The position numbers were made by a program, and so were the translations under genes. DNA of 64,000 nucleotides from Chryseobacterium sp. CH25 (lineage in GTDB: Bacteria; Bacteroidota; Bacteroidia; Flavobacteriales; Weeksellaceae). Under the pieces are notes generated by a model. It worked only from the letters and a program-made list of their open reading frames with translations. It made no database searches and had not been told where the DNA came from. Shown here piece after piece: positions 15,645-23,526 of this stretch; within the stretch, counting starts at the first letter, position 1, and every line of letters starts with the position of its first letter. The DNA lies in contig NZ_NRQT01000005.1 of assembly GCF_004119455.1 (NCBI RefSeq), positions 248,001 through 312,000 of the forward strand, in the 5' to 3' direction.

Positions 15645-16427
15645 ATGAAATTTTTACTAGACTTTTTATTTCGTGTTTTTCAACTTTTTACAGAACCTTA
15701 TTTTCTGGTATTTCTTGCAATAGTTATTATTGCGTTATTGAAAAGGAAAAATAAATGCAAAAAGCTGAGAGTAGGAATTTTTATAGTAACAGTTGCAATG
15801 GTTATCCTTATAGGAAATGGCTTTCTGGGTAAACTAATTTCCGGATATCTGCAGAAAAGCTATATCAATACGCCGGAGGTAAAGAGTACATCTGTTCAGA
15901 ATCCTGTTATCGTAGTATTAGGTGGTGGAGTTGTAGATATTAACAATACGGAAAAACTGCATACAATGTCTTATTCCAGAATGGTTACTGCCTACCAGCT
16001 GTACCATGAATACAGCAAAAATAACCAGCCCTGTAAAATATTAATTTCCGGAAAAGGAAGAGGGCGAATCAGTGAAGCAGAATTATTCAGTGAGGATTTT
16101 AAAAAGATGGGCGTACCGGATTCTGATATCATTAAGGAAGATCAAAGCATGAATACCTATCAGAATGCAAAATTTTCCAACGAGATATTGAAAAAGATGG
16201 GGGCTTCCAGCCTATATCTGGTGACTTCAGGTTTTCATATGAAAAGATCTGTTGCGCTGTTTCAGACATTTGGATTAAAACCTGTTCCGAAGGCATCAGA
16301 TTTTATAGATACCGAAATCACCATATTTCCTAACGGCTATAATGCTGCATTTACATTCGTTATGCTGAAAGAGGTCGTGGGAATATGGCAGGTGCAGTTA
16401 TATAATAGTTTGGGAATGAATAAATAA
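15645..16427 (+). CDS. YdcF/SanA-like DUF218 membrane protein
   Basis: A 260-residue protein with two N-terminal membrane helices (residues about 12-28 and 38-58) and a periplasmic DUF218 domain: NPVIVVLGGGVVD near 85, ILISGKGRGR near 128, the conserved DQSMNTYQNAKFS near 166, and LVTSGFHMKRSVALF near 192. Members such as ElyC and SanA affect envelope integrity; the enzymatic activity is unproven. A Bacteroidota-type promoter word, TATCTTTG, lies at 15598-15605, 40 bases upstream. Confidence 0.87.
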   Translation: MKFLLDFLFRVFQLFTEPYFLVFLAIVIIALLKRKNKCKKLRVGIFIVTVAMVILIGNGFLGKLISGYLQKSYINTPEVKSTSVQNPVIVVLGGGVVDINNTEKLHTMSYSRMVTAYQLYHEYSKNNQPCKILISGKGRGRISEAELFSEDFKKMGVPDSDIIKEDQSMNTYQNAKFSNEILKKMGASSLYLVTSGFHMKRSVALFQTFGLKPVPKASDFIDTEITIFPNGYNAAFTFVMLKEVVGIWQVQLYNSLGMNK

Positions 16428-16454
16428 TATTTTATAGTTTATTATAAGAATAAC

Positions 16455-16490
16455 AAACCGGACTCTTGAGCTAGCTTAAGAGTCCGGTTT
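16455..16490 (+). terminator. Rho-independent terminator
   Basis: A perfect 13-bp stem AAACCGGACTCTT with its complement, 28 bases after the YdcF stop, followed by a weak T tract. Confidence 0.8.
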
Positions 16491-16514
16491 GCTTTACAAT
16501 TGTTTTAATTAAGT

Positions 16515-16570
16515 TTTGGCTAAAGCCAAATTGATTGTAATGTTTTTATTAGATGGGCTAAAGCCCATCT
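16515..16570. repeat. GGCTAAAGCC palindrome pair
   Basis: Two palindromes with the same core, TTTGGCTAAAGCCAAA (16515-16530) and AGATGGGCTAAAGCCCATCT (16551-16570), lie 20 bases apart in a 370-base gap. The rest of the gap (16571-16796) shows nothing I can name. Confidence 0.7.
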
Positions 16571-16796
16571 CTATTGAATTGATATTGCTGTATTTTAAAC
16601 CATCAGTCTATTTTCTTCAAAAAAATAGTCTTGTTTTTATATAAAATCATGGCAAATCATCTAAAAAGCTCTTTAATAAGGAAAAATCCAAATAAGCCCG
16701 AATAAGCCATGTTTTTTCATCCTCAACCTATGCTATCTACCTGGAAATAAAGGCGATTTATGGACAAAAATGAATTTTAGTCAAATTTCAGAATTT

Positions 16797-17192
16797 TTAC
16801 ATCTTAAAGACATTAAATTTATGTCCATCAGGATCTGCGAAGACAAAACCATAATAATTGTTTCCAAAACTTTCTGGTTCTGAAACGATGGTTCCGCCAG
16901 CTTTTTTAACTTCTTCAGCCCATTGATCTACCTGATCGTTATTTTCTGCAGAAACGGTAAATATAATTTCATTCGAATTTTGGGAGTCACCGAAGGAAAC
17001 ACCTTTTACATTGGTTTCCAGTATATTTTTCAGAAAAAAATGAATAACGAAATTGTTTTCTCCGAAAAAGAAGCTTACTAACTCATTAGAAGTGTGAGGA
17101 TTGTTGGGAGTACATCCTATGGCTTCATAAAACTTTTGGGTACGTTCCAGGTTAGAAACAGCCAGATTGGCCCAGATCATTTTAGGTTTCAT
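16797..17192 (-). CDS. VOC-family (glyoxalase fold) protein
   Basis: A 131-residue single vicinal-oxygen-chelate domain: MIWANLAVSNLERTQKFYEAIG at the start and YYGFVFADPDGHKFNVF at the end. Conserved metal ligands are only partly present, with an E near the C-terminus replaced, so it may be a binding protein rather than a lyase or dioxygenase. Substrate unknown. Monocistronic by position. Confidence 0.87.
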   Translation of the reverse strand: MKPKMIWANLAVSNLERTQKFYEAIGCTPNNPHTSNELVSFFFGENNFVIHFFLKNILETNVKGVSFGDSQNSNEIIFTVSAENNDQVDQWAEEVKKAGGTIVSEPESFGNNYYGFVFADPDGHKFNVFKM

Positions 17193-17344
17193 ATTATTCT
17201 ATTTTTGGTTAGAGTAAAATTAATTTCTTTTATAAGGATAGAGGTTGCCATGTGGCAAGATTTTGTATTTTTAATGAGAAAAGTAATAGGAAAGAGGTTT
17301 TCCATAGAGTAATTTAACATAATATTTCAAAGCATATTACCATA

Positions 17345-17887
17345 ATGAAGTTAAGAGATGAAATTGAGCCGGATTTTGAAACTGCCGAAAAGCGGTATCC
17401 GGAAGTTTTAAAGCTAGTTTTAGACTATGCAGACTGGTGTGATGAACATGGTGATGAAGATAATAGTGAATACAAAAAGTTGGAAAACAAGCTTCATGCA
17501 ATGACAGGTAAAGAAATGTCTCAGTTTAATCTTTGGGAATGGTGGGAAGGAGATGGGGCAGAACATTTATCCTTTGATATAAGCTTGCCTGATCCTCAAA
17601 TTGTTGAGAACATAACAAAGGATGAATTGACCGAAATTGTAAGAAGAATGAATACTTTTGAGATTCCCGATCCTGATGATCAATCTTTTAAAGGGATTTT
17701 TTACAATTATATATGCTTCGGAAGCGATTATTTTACTGATTTTTTGAAGCTAAATTTCAAAGGTTATGATATTAAACTGTTTCAGGCCCATAAAGATAAA
17801 GACGGTAATTATTATGAGTATAGCCAGGAAGAAATAACAGATGCATTATGGAAAGGCGGACTGAAACACAGTACAGTAAAAAAATAA
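17345..17887 (+). CDS. Acidic protein of unknown function (pair, first)
   Basis: A 180-residue soluble, strongly acidic protein with the Trp-rich segment QFNLWEWWEGDGAEHLSFDI at residues 59-78 and NYICFGSDYFTDFLKLNFKG near the end. I recognise no family. Size, acidity and lack of signal are reminiscent of immunity proteins of polymorphic toxins, but no toxin gene is near. It is 3 bases from the next gene, so the two are clearly co-transcribed. Confidence 0.7.
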   Translation: MKLRDEIEPDFETAEKRYPEVLKLVLDYADWCDEHGDEDNSEYKKLENKLHAMTGKEMSQFNLWEWWEGDGAEHLSFDISLPDPQIVENITKDELTEIVRRMNTFEIPDPDDQSFKGIFYNYICFGSDYFTDFLKLNFKGYDIKLFQAHKDKDGNYYEYSQEEITDALWKGGLKHSTVKK

Positions 17888-17890
17888 AAG

Positions 17891-18487
17891 ATGAACGATA
17901 ATATTATAAAGAAAATCAAAGCTTTAGGGGGAAACGCGGATGCTGTAAATACAGGAAAAAGCTTTATGGAAAACTGGCAGAGTATTACTTTTAATCATTA
18001 TTTATATGATAAAGATTGGGACGTTTATGGGATTGACCAATTTTATGAGAATAATAAAGAGTTATATCACAACCGTCAGGAAGAGTTTTATAAGAATCTG
18101 CTGGAACATTATTTTTCAAATCATGAATTGGCGTATGGACAATATTTTGTGAAGAACTGGATGTTTACACCTTTTAAGGAAGGCTCAGAAAATCAGGAGG
18201 AATTTGAAGATTTAATGGATGAAGACTACGTACAGGAAGTGGTAGGAATTTCTAAGCCAGATTTTCTTTGTATATTCTATTCTTATGGATATCCGGATCA
18301 TTACTTTGTATGTATTGCAGACGCAGACCAATCTAATCCGGTGGTTTACGGTACAGATCACGAAGTGTATTTTGATGAACTTGAAAATGAAGGAAACTTT
18401 GAAGAATTTTTAGACAGGTTTATGACGAAAGAAGAGTTCCAGGAAGTAGTGACAGAGTATTTGACAGATAAATTTGAAAAAAATTAG
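17891..18487 (+). CDS. Acidic protein of unknown function (pair, second)
   Basis: A 198-residue cytoplasmic acidic protein: QSITFNHYLYDKDWDVYG near 32, YGYPDHYFVCIADADQSNPV near 136, and a C-terminal acidic stretch ending LTDKFEKN. The segment VVYGTDHEVYFDELENEG recalls SMI1/KNR4-type immunity folds, but only weakly. It follows the preceding acidic gene with a 3-base gap. Confidence 0.7.
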   Translation: MNDNIIKKIKALGGNADAVNTGKSFMENWQSITFNHYLYDKDWDVYGIDQFYENNKELYHNRQEEFYKNLLEHYFSNHELAYGQYFVKNWMFTPFKEGSENQEEFEDLMDEDYVQEVVGISKPDFLCIFYSYGYPDHYFVCIADADQSNPVVYGTDHEVYFDELENEGNFEEFLDRFMTKEEFQEVVTEYLTDKFEKN

Positions 18488-18588
18488 GCTGGAAAAGGTA
18501 AATAATAAGGGTTAGACAATAAATCTCTTTCTTTTTCTACCTGTTAGATCATTTTTTATAGCTGGCAGTAATACTAAGGCTAGAAGTA

Positions 18589-18625
18589 ACATCCAACTTC
18601 AAACTCCCAGCTTCCAGCCATTTCA
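18589..18625 (-). repeat. GCTGGAAG-word intergenic repeat
   Basis: Minus-strand copy of the degenerate GGCTGGAAGCTGGGAGTTTG word string, before the S41 peptidase gene. Related copies occur at 1911 and 42768. Confidence 0.45.
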
Positions 18626-18654
18626 ATTTAACATAATATATAAACTCAATACCC

Positions 18655-20013
18655 ATGTTTCGTAAAATACTTTATATATCAGTCCTTTTACCCGGTATTG
18701 TTTGGGCACAGACAGCTGAAATGACTGTAAAGCAGGTGAGGGAAGATATGAACTTCCTGATAAAAAATATTGATGAAATAAGTGTGGATCCTTACCGGAA
18801 AATATCCAGGAAAGACTTTGTTTTGGAGCTGCAAAATGCGGAGAAATCTATTGTAAAGAAGTCTATAATAAGCAATATTGATCTTTATAAGGCATTTCAG
18901 CCAATTATTGTTAAATTGGAAGACGGTCATACAGAACTTACTATTTCAGATGATATAGCCCAAACAGATTATTTTATTTTTCCTTTTTCTGTAAGGGTTT
19001 CCGAAGAAGGAGTTTTCATAAAATCCATTAAATCAACTTATAAAGAATCTGTTACAGGAGATTTAACAGGAAAAAAAATTACCGAAATTAATGGAAAAAA
19101 CTCATTGAAAATAGTAGAGTTATTACAGAATTATACCAGTGGTGAAAGTAAAAAAAGTAGACTGGAGCTCAGTGAAGACTATTTTAATGATTATTACAAT
19201 CTTTTCCTGGAAAAAGGAAATATACTGGAAATAACAGTAAGTCAGGATGATAAACTTAAAATTCCATTAATAAGGAAATCACAGAAAAAAACAGCAGTTT
19301 CTCCAAAATTAGTTACTAAAAGTTACTATTATGAGCTCATAAAAGATAAAAACTGTGCTGTTTTTACGTTTAATCAGTTTGTAAATCCGGAGAAATTCAG
19401 AGCTTTTTTACAGGATATGTTTACTGATTTAAAAGCTCAAGGTATTCAGAATCTTATCATTGATATCCGAAATAACGGTGGCGGAGATTCTGAGCTTGGA
19501 GATGAACTTTTAAAATATATAGTTACAAAACCGTTTTCACAATACGAAAAAACACTTGTTAAATACAGTGATATCCGTAAAGAATATTTATTAAAAGCCT
19601 CAGAAATCGATTCTACGGAATTAAAAAATTATTTAAGCGGAATATCCGGAACTGTAGGCGTTATAGATCACACAAAAAATATAATTCAGCCTAAAGAACA
19701 GAATGAGCGATTCTCAGGAAATATTTATCTGCTGATAAGCGGACAGACATTTTCATCGGCTGCAGATTTTGCCAACGCTTTCAAATTTTACAAAGCTGGA
19801 AAAGTCATTGGCTCAGAATCCGGTGGATTTATTATTTCGGCCGGAGAAGTTGTAGAAAGACAATTGCCCAATTCAAAATTATTTTTGAATGTATCATCTA
19901 CAATAGATTATAATATTGGTACTAAAGAGAAAGATGTACATGGCGTAATTCCTGATAGTAAGGTTCAGGCTGAAGAAGCTCTAAATTATGTGCTGGAGAA
20001 GCTTATAAAGTGA
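18655..20013 (+). CDS. S41-family peptidase
   Basis: A 452-residue exported protein with a signal peptide ending GIVWAQT at about residue 19. A tail-specific-protease-like catalytic domain includes NLIIDIRNNGGGDSELGDEL near 272, the serine region LLISGQTFSSAADFANAF near 358, and SESGGFIISAGEV near 386. Family members cut at C-termini or degrade peptides in the periplasm. There is no clear PDZ domain, although a short GKKITEINGK stretch near 141 looks like a PDZ remnant. Physiological target unknown. Confidence 0.87.
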   Translation: MFRKILYISVLLPGIVWAQTAEMTVKQVREDMNFLIKNIDEISVDPYRKISRKDFVLELQNAEKSIVKKSIISNIDLYKAFQPIIVKLEDGHTELTISDDIAQTDYFIFPFSVRVSEEGVFIKSIKSTYKESVTGDLTGKKITEINGKNSLKIVELLQNYTSGESKKSRLELSEDYFNDYYNLFLEKGNILEITVSQDDKLKIPLIRKSQKKTAVSPKLVTKSYYYELIKDKNCAVFTFNQFVNPEKFRAFLQDMFTDLKAQGIQNLIIDIRNNGGGDSELGDELLKYIVTKPFSQYEKTLVKYSDIRKEYLLKASEIDSTELKNYLSGISGTVGVIDHTKNIIQPKEQNERFSGNIYLLISGQTFSSAADFANAFKFYKAGKVIGSESGGFIISAGEVVERQLPNSKLFLNVSSTIDYNIGTKEKDVHGVIPDSKVQAEEALNYVLEKLIK

Positions 20014-20141
20014 TTGGTGTGGTTGATATATACTCTTTTCTGTAAAATTATATTTTTCCTATAATTTATATTATGTTAAATTGAATATATTTCAAGATTC
20101 CAGAATAATCTTTCCATAGCTCTATTTTGTTGATATTCAAT

Positions 20142-20621
20142 TTATTTAAGAATGTCCATTTCTACAGGCTCTGCAAATGCTTTATGGATTATTTCGTCCT
20201 TTTCCAGTTGATGATCATTTAAACTATTTGCACTAAGTACTGGATATGCTACAATATGATAATGAAAATCTAACGGATTATTAATGTAAGTTTTATCAAA
20301 TGAAAAATATCCTTTCTTTGCGTAGAAAATAAAATCCCTCAGATACATATCTTTATCAAATTTTTTAAAATCAAACTCCCGATCTTCTAATCTTAAAATT
20401 CTATCCAGATTCGGATTTACCAGGTAATCATAATCTGCAGTACACGTTGATTTTCTAAGATTCATTTTGGTTTCAACATGTTGAGGATCATTAAATATTT
20501 CATCCCGAACATGCCCGCCAGCAGTTGCCAGATGTACTTTGCCCCATAAAGGATCAGTAAAAAATAAATCTAAATCATAAGCCGCTGAAGCATTATTATC
20601 CATATTTGAAAACTTTTTCAA
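20142..20621 (-). CDS. Conserved protein of unknown function
   Basis: A 159-residue soluble protein with no signal or membrane segment. It contains YDLDLFFTDPLWGKVHLATAGG near the start, DYDYLVNPNLDRILRLEDRE in the middle and YHIVAYPVLSANSLND near the end. I recognise no family. It stands between the S41 peptidase and a lipoprotein gene, with no obvious operon partner. Confidence 0.6.
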   Translation of the reverse strand: MKKFSNMDNNASAAYDLDLFFTDPLWGKVHLATAGGHVRDEIFNDPQHVETKMNLRKSTCTADYDYLVNPNLDRILRLEDREFDFKKFDKDMYLRDFIFYAKKGYFSFDKTYINNPLDFHYHIVAYPVLSANSLNDHQLEKDEIIHKAFAEPVEMDILK

Positions 20622-20767
20622 TATTTATGTGAGTATTAAGCTATATACCGGAGAAAATGTATAATGTACTCTCCTATTCTATTTTCAGGTTATTTTTTGT
20701 AACGCGTTAATTAAAAATACGTATTTAATTTACTGTATTTTAGATGGTTGTGTATTGGGGTTTCATT

Positions 20768-21562
20768 CTAATAAAGCTCAAGCTCATCAAAATCCTTTAT
20801 TTCAGATAGTTTCATAAGTTTGTTGGATTTGATCGTTTCCCAGGTATTCTTGTACTTGACTTCATAATTATCACCATTATCACCATTATCATCTTTATTT
20901 AAGTTGTCCTTGGTAAGCTTCTTTTTGGTTAGAAAATTAATACTCACTTCATATTGAGGTACCGGGCCATTGCTTGAATAATTATCATAGCCAATAAGCT
21001 CCATATCTCCATTTTGATACCTAAAAGTATAGCCCCAGTTTCCATATCTTCCGTGACCATAATTGATATGTAAGTTTCCTTTTTCAATGCCTACACTTAG
21101 TTCAGGGGCAAAATAGGCGCCTCCATCCTCATTTTCGGAGGAAAAACAACTGTAGTTTTTGGAAGCTAATTCATAGTAATTCCCTTTATTCAAAAGAACA
21201 ATAATACCTCTTCGGTTTCTGTCTAAAGTGCCACGATCTTCGTCTTGTATCACTTTATTTTTGTCTGTTCCTTTAATGATAAGGACTACATCTTCAAGTC
21301 CATCTTTATTCAAATCTCCTTTAATTTCATCCCAGCCTTCTGCTGAAATTCCTCCTTCATACTTATTAATGACATAACCTTCCGGTATAAAATCACTTGG
21401 ATTTTTATTTCCTTCAGTATTTTCAGATAATTGATTTGCAGGAGTATCACTCTGTTCAGTTTTTTGCTTTTCGGTACTTTTGTTTTCAGCTGATTTTTGC
21501 TTTTCATCTTTACAGGATTGTAATGCAAAAGCAACTGTTAGAAATATAAATACTTTTTTCAT
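20768..21562 (-). CDS. Lipoprotein with an FG-GAP-like calcium motif
   Basis: A 264-residue lipoprotein: signal peptide MKKVFIFLTVAFALQSC with the lipobox cysteine at 17. A charged Lys/Glu/Asn-rich linker of about 40 residues follows, then a beta domain starting EIKGDLNKDGLEDVVLIIKG, a DxDxDGxxD-type calcium loop as in FG-GAP/VCBS repeats. Later segments include NYGHGRYGNWGYTFRYQNGD. Likely surface or periplasmic; function unknown. A GATAATGGT triplet-type repeat near 20875 gives KDDNGDNGDN. Confidence 0.78.
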   Translation of the reverse strand: MKKVFIFLTVAFALQSCKDEKQKSAENKSTEKQKTEQSDTPANQLSENTEGNKNPSDFIPEGYVINKYEGGISAEGWDEIKGDLNKDGLEDVVLIIKGTDKNKVIQDEDRGTLDRNRRGIIVLLNKGNYYELASKNYSCFSSENEDGGAYFAPELSVGIEKGNLHINYGHGRYGNWGYTFRYQNGDMELIGYDNYSSNGPVPQYEVSINFLTKKKLTKDNLNKDDNGDNGDNYEVKYKNTWETIKSNKLMKLSEIKDFDELELY

Positions 21563-21723
21563 GTAGTTTTCTAGGTTTTAGAGTATCAGGAAACTTATTT
21601 ACTAACGAATATAAATAATTTTTATAATTGTATTGAAGTATTTTGAGATTCATCATCTGTGAAAATCTGAGTCATCTGTGGTAAAAAATTATTTCCGTTA
21701 AACTGTATTCTGTTGTTAACAAA

Positions 21724-21754
21724 AAAGCCTCTAAAATCTGATTTTAGAGGCTTT
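21724..21754 (-). terminator. Rho-independent terminator
   Basis: A 14-bp perfect stem (AAAGCCTCTAAAAT) with a 3-base centre, downstream of the BspA-like gene on the minus strand and with a long T run on that strand. Confidence 0.8.
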
Positions 21755-21793
21755 AATTAAATAGTCATTTGGCTATTTATTGTTGAATTTAAG

Positions 21794-23287
21794 TTATTTT
21801 TTTATGATTTTAGTGAAAACTGTATTCCCTTTTAATAGATAATTCCCTGATGGATATTCACTAAGATCGATACGGTTACTTCCTTTACTTAAAGTCATAT
21901 TTTTAATGAGTTTACCTGTAATATCATATAAATAAGCATTTTCATTGGCTTCAGCCTCAACATAAATCAAACCTGTGGTTGGATTAGGATACGCTGGAGT
22001 TCTAACTTGTTTTGAAGTTTCTGCGGTTGATAAATTGGCATTACAGCTAGCATTATAAGTATCTCCAATGATGTTAATACCTTTGTTTACCAATTGAGCT
22101 CTTGCCATAATGGCTTGTGGTGTAGAATAAGTTAATCCCGTTGCATCTATGCTTCCAGATGTTATTGCTGATGTTGACCACGTTGGATTATTAATGAGCG
22201 CAATCAGAAATTTATTATAATTGGTACATGATAAACCAGAATTTTTAAATCCGAAAGTTACCGAATTCGAATAGATGTTTTGAAATTTGATATTCCAGGC
22301 AGAAATATCCTGATTAAAAAGTAAAGCACCATTAAACATCATAAAGCCGTAAGGATCATTAACTTTACTAACATCCCAATTTCCGATAGGTTGATTAAAT
22401 GATACTGCATTGGTAAACATTTGCTGAAAACTTGTTACCTTACTTGTATTCCAGTTATGAAGAGGCTGATTAAAGGATTTAGCATTAGAAAACATATAAT
22501 TAAAATTAACAGCATTATTTGTATTCCATGAATTTAAAGGCTGGTTGAAAGCAACTGCATCCTGGAACATTGAATAGAAATTGGTTCCGGACGAGGTGTT
22601 CCAGGCAGAGATATTTTGATTAAAAGCTGAAGCCGAAGAAAACATGCTGCCAAAATCTGTTACTTTTGCTGTATTCCAGTTTCCAATAGGCTGATTAAAT
22701 AATTTAGCTCTGTTAAACATGCTATTCATATTAGTAATGGTACTTGTGTTCCAGTTAGCAAATGAAGGATTTCCAATCAAAGACGGGCAATTAGAGAACA
22801 TTTGCGATACATTGTTTATTTGGCTTAAATTAGGAGTATCAGTAGCCGTTACATTAAGATTCGGACAGTCTGCAAACCCTTGTGCAAATTGCTGAAGCCA
22901 AAGGATATCTCCCCATTGGCTCACTTCAAAGAGTTCGGGATTTCCGCTTGCATGCATATAGGGGCTGCCTCTAAACCCATAAAATAATCCATTACCATTA
23001 GATGCTTTTACTTTGTAGGTTGCCTGGATAGGATTTGTACTCAAAGAAGTTCCAAAAGAAATAGTCGTAAAAATAGTACTGTTGGAGGTAACAGAAAGTG
23101 TTCCGTTATGTTGTGGATATCCTACTTCTTCCCAACTAATGGTATAGTCTGTTCCTGTTCCACCAAAAGATATCGAATTATCGATGGCTCCATTGATGTT
23201 AGGTTTCCACAAAGTAATAAATTCGTTCTGTGCATAAGAAATGAAAAATAGAAAAATAAAAATGATTACCAGTTGTTTTTTCTGCAT
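21794..23287 (-). CDS. BspA-like (DUF285) T9SS surface protein
   Basis: A 497-residue secreted protein: signal peptide to about residue 20 (FFISYAQN), then at least seven tandem DUF285 repeats of about 23 to 25 residues with the pattern MFxxAxxFNQPxxNWNTSxVT (residues roughly 155-330), and a T9SS type A tail (YPNPTTGLIYVEAE, YDITGKLIKN, ending TKIIKK). DUF285 repeats are typical of surface proteins with leucine-rich-like solenoids. Probably a cell-surface adhesin or antigen. Terminates at a strong hairpin. Confidence 0.88.
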   Translation of the reverse strand: MQKKQLVIIFIFLFFISYAQNEFITLWKPNINGAIDNSISFGGTGTDYTISWEEVGYPQHNGTLSVTSNSTIFTTISFGTSLSTNPIQATYKVKASNGNGLFYGFRGSPYMHASGNPELFEVSQWGDILWLQQFAQGFADCPNLNVTATDTPNLSQINNVSQMFSNCPSLIGNPSFANWNTSTITNMNSMFNRAKLFNQPIGNWNTAKVTDFGSMFSSASAFNQNISAWNTSSGTNFYSMFQDAVAFNQPLNSWNTNNAVNFNYMFSNAKSFNQPLHNWNTSKVTSFQQMFTNAVSFNQPIGNWDVSKVNDPYGFMMFNGALLFNQDISAWNIKFQNIYSNSVTFGFKNSGLSCTNYNKFLIALINNPTWSTSAITSGSIDATGLTYSTPQAIMARAQLVNKGINIIGDTYNASCNANLSTAETSKQVRTPAYPNPTTGLIYVEAEANENAYLYDITGKLIKNMTLSKGSNRIDLSEYPSGNYLLKGNTVFTKIIKK

Positions 23288-23467
23288 AAATTTAAATAAT
23301 AATTTAAGGTTAAAATTGGGTTTGATAAGGTTGTAACTTCCCGGGGTTCTTTATCTTATCTCTAATACAAAGATATAGACGCACAGCGACAGAACGTGTC
23401 GTATTATAATTTGATGAGTATTTTTTTCAATATTTTTTGATGAAATTTCTCTCAATTGAAAAAAGAA

Positions 23468-23498
23468 ATCCGCTGTTATTACAACAATAACAGCGGAT
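23468..23498 (-). terminator. Rho-independent terminator
   Basis: A 13-bp perfect stem (ATCCGCTGTTATT) with a five-base loop, followed on the minus strand by TTCTTTTTT, 29 bases after the receptor stop codon. Confidence 0.85.
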
Positions 23499-23526
23499 CA
23501 TATAATTGCTTTTAAATTACAGAATA

